From the NCBI GenBank assembly GCA_021819025.1, contig JAKASN010000101.1, positions 1 through 6,939 on the forward strand: 6,939 nt of DNA. The letters run 5' to 3'. The DNA comes from Actinomycetes bacterium. GTDB taxonomy: Bacteria; Actinomycetota; Acidimicrobiia; Acidimicrobiales; Acidimicrobiaceae. Every line of letters begins with the position of its first letter. The stretch's first letter is position 1. Below, one piece after another: positions 6,700-6,939 of the stretch. The position numbers and the translations under genes are program-made. Under the pieces are notes generated by a model. It saw only the letters and a program-made list of their open reading frames with translations, did no database searches and was not told the origin of the DNA.

Positions 6700-6708
6700 T
6701 GTGGATAA
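6700..6708 (-). promoter_or_regulatory. DnaA-box 9-mer (second of pair)
   Basis: This is a second perfect TTATCCACA in the same orientation, 32 bp from the first (start to start). A weaker, opposite-facing CTTTCCACA (two mismatches) lies at 6492-6500. The spacer between the pair repeats TTTCGG twice. Confidence 0.5.
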
Positions 6709-6824
6709 AATACGCAGGTGCTGGTAGATCGGGTGGCGGTTTTCAACTCGAGAATGTAGTGCCCTAAGGAATAGGGGGGTAATATGATAGCATGACATGG
6801 GGATATACCTGCTAAGCTGATGAC

Positions 6825-6939
6825 ATGTTCATCCGCGAGAAGACCACCACGAACCGAAAGACCGGAGCAAGCTATATCAAGCACCAGTTGGTGAAGTCGA
6901 CTCGGGAGGGGTCCAAGGTACGACAAGAGATCGTGATGG
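6825..6939 (+). CDS. IS1634-family transposase, N-terminus (runs off right edge)
   Basis: The first 38 codons are MFIREKTTTNRKTGASYIKH followed by QLVKSTREGSKVRQEIVM. This opening (MFIR, then a basic linker, then Y-x-x-x-QLV-x-S-x-R-x-G-x-KVRQ) is, from memory, the characteristic N-terminus of IS1634-family (IS4-superfamily DDE) transposases of about 500-600 aa. The catalytic domain lies beyond the window, so activity cannot be judged. No strong ribosome site precedes the ATG. It is read co-directionally with the catabolic genes. Confidence 0.75.
   Translation, partial: MFIREKTTTNRKTGASYIKHQLVKSTREGSKVRQEIVM
6825..6939 (+). mobile_element. Left part of an IS1634-family insertion sequence (boundary unresolved)
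   Basis: Inferred from the transposase N-terminus alone. The true left terminus should lie somewhere in 6398-6824. IS1634-family elements can make unusually long target duplications, so the boundary may be hard to see without the right end. Confidence 0.55.

Larger units (their letters stand above)
6398..6824. other. Non-coding stretch between acyl-CoA dehydrogenase and transposase
   Basis: This 427-bp stretch has no supportable intact gene on either strand. It contains a weak hairpin GGGC-TAC-GCCC at 6413-6423 and a small stem CCCTA-AGGAA-TAGGG at 6762-6776. It also holds two perfect DnaA-box 9-mers (listed separately) and a minus-strand cysteine-rich fragment (see findings). It should contain the left end of the IS1634-type element, but I could not locate an inverted repeat because the right end is outside the window. 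Confidence 0.6.

Noticed and set aside
6454..6798. Minus-strand 114-codon open frame as an intact gene
   Set aside because: No recognisable domain over its length, and only the cysteine-rich end looks protein-like, and then only with a frame change. Kept as a weak finding instead of a feature.
1..6939. CRISPR array, tRNA, rRNA or riboswitch
   Set aside because: No regularly spaced direct repeats and no tRNA-like or rRNA-like sequence were seen on either strand; the only tandem repeat is the 9-bp unit inside the hydratase relic.

Overview
This is a bacterial chromosomal or plasmid segment of moderate GC that carries a CoA-ester catabolism cluster bordered and interrupted by mobile-DNA relics. 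No rRNA, tRNA or taxon-specific marker is present. The gene families (AMP-forming acyl-CoA ligase, crotonase-fold enzymes, acyl-CoA dehydrogenase, luciferase-like monooxygenase, IS1634-type transposase) are common in Proteobacteria and Actinobacteria, and I cannot choose between those from the sequence.

Left half, minus strand, transcribed right to left: an MDR (zinc-type/quinone-reductase-like) dehydrogenase relic (2574 to 1596), an enoyl-CoA hydratase relic (1553 to 744), and the N-terminal 222 codons of an apparently intact acyl-CoA ligase (666 to beyond the window edge). The order and close spacing look like an old operon. Its first two genes have decayed through frameshifts, in-frame stops and small deletions, while the ligase stays open. 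Just upstream of the operon, on the plus strand, is a third relic (about 2648-2983). It is the C-terminal part of a DUF4338/DruA-family protein, still readable in one frame across two nonsense codons.

Right half, plus strand: three intact genes form a second, divergent set. They are an LLM-class flavin/F420-dependent oxidoreductase (3118-4158), a crotonase-fold hydrolase resembling 2-ketocyclohexanecarboxyl-CoA hydrolase (BadI) and DHNA-CoA synthase (MenB) (4363-5163), and an acyl-CoA dehydrogenase (5261-6397) whose catalytic Glu appears to sit in the isovaleryl-CoA-dehydrogenase position. The right end holds a 427-bp non-coding stretch with two perfect DnaA-box 9-mers. It is followed by the first 38 codons of an IS1634-family transposase that runs off the window.

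Working model (inference): ligase activation of a cyclic carboxylic acid, acyl-CoA dehydrogenation, hydration, oxidation, and hydrolytic ring cleavage by the BadI-like enzyme. This resembles the cyclohexanecarboxylate (ali/bad) logic. The original hydratase and one dehydrogenase are now dead here, so the pathway is either broken or completed by genes outside the window. The LLM oxidoreductase is an unusual partner for such a pathway.
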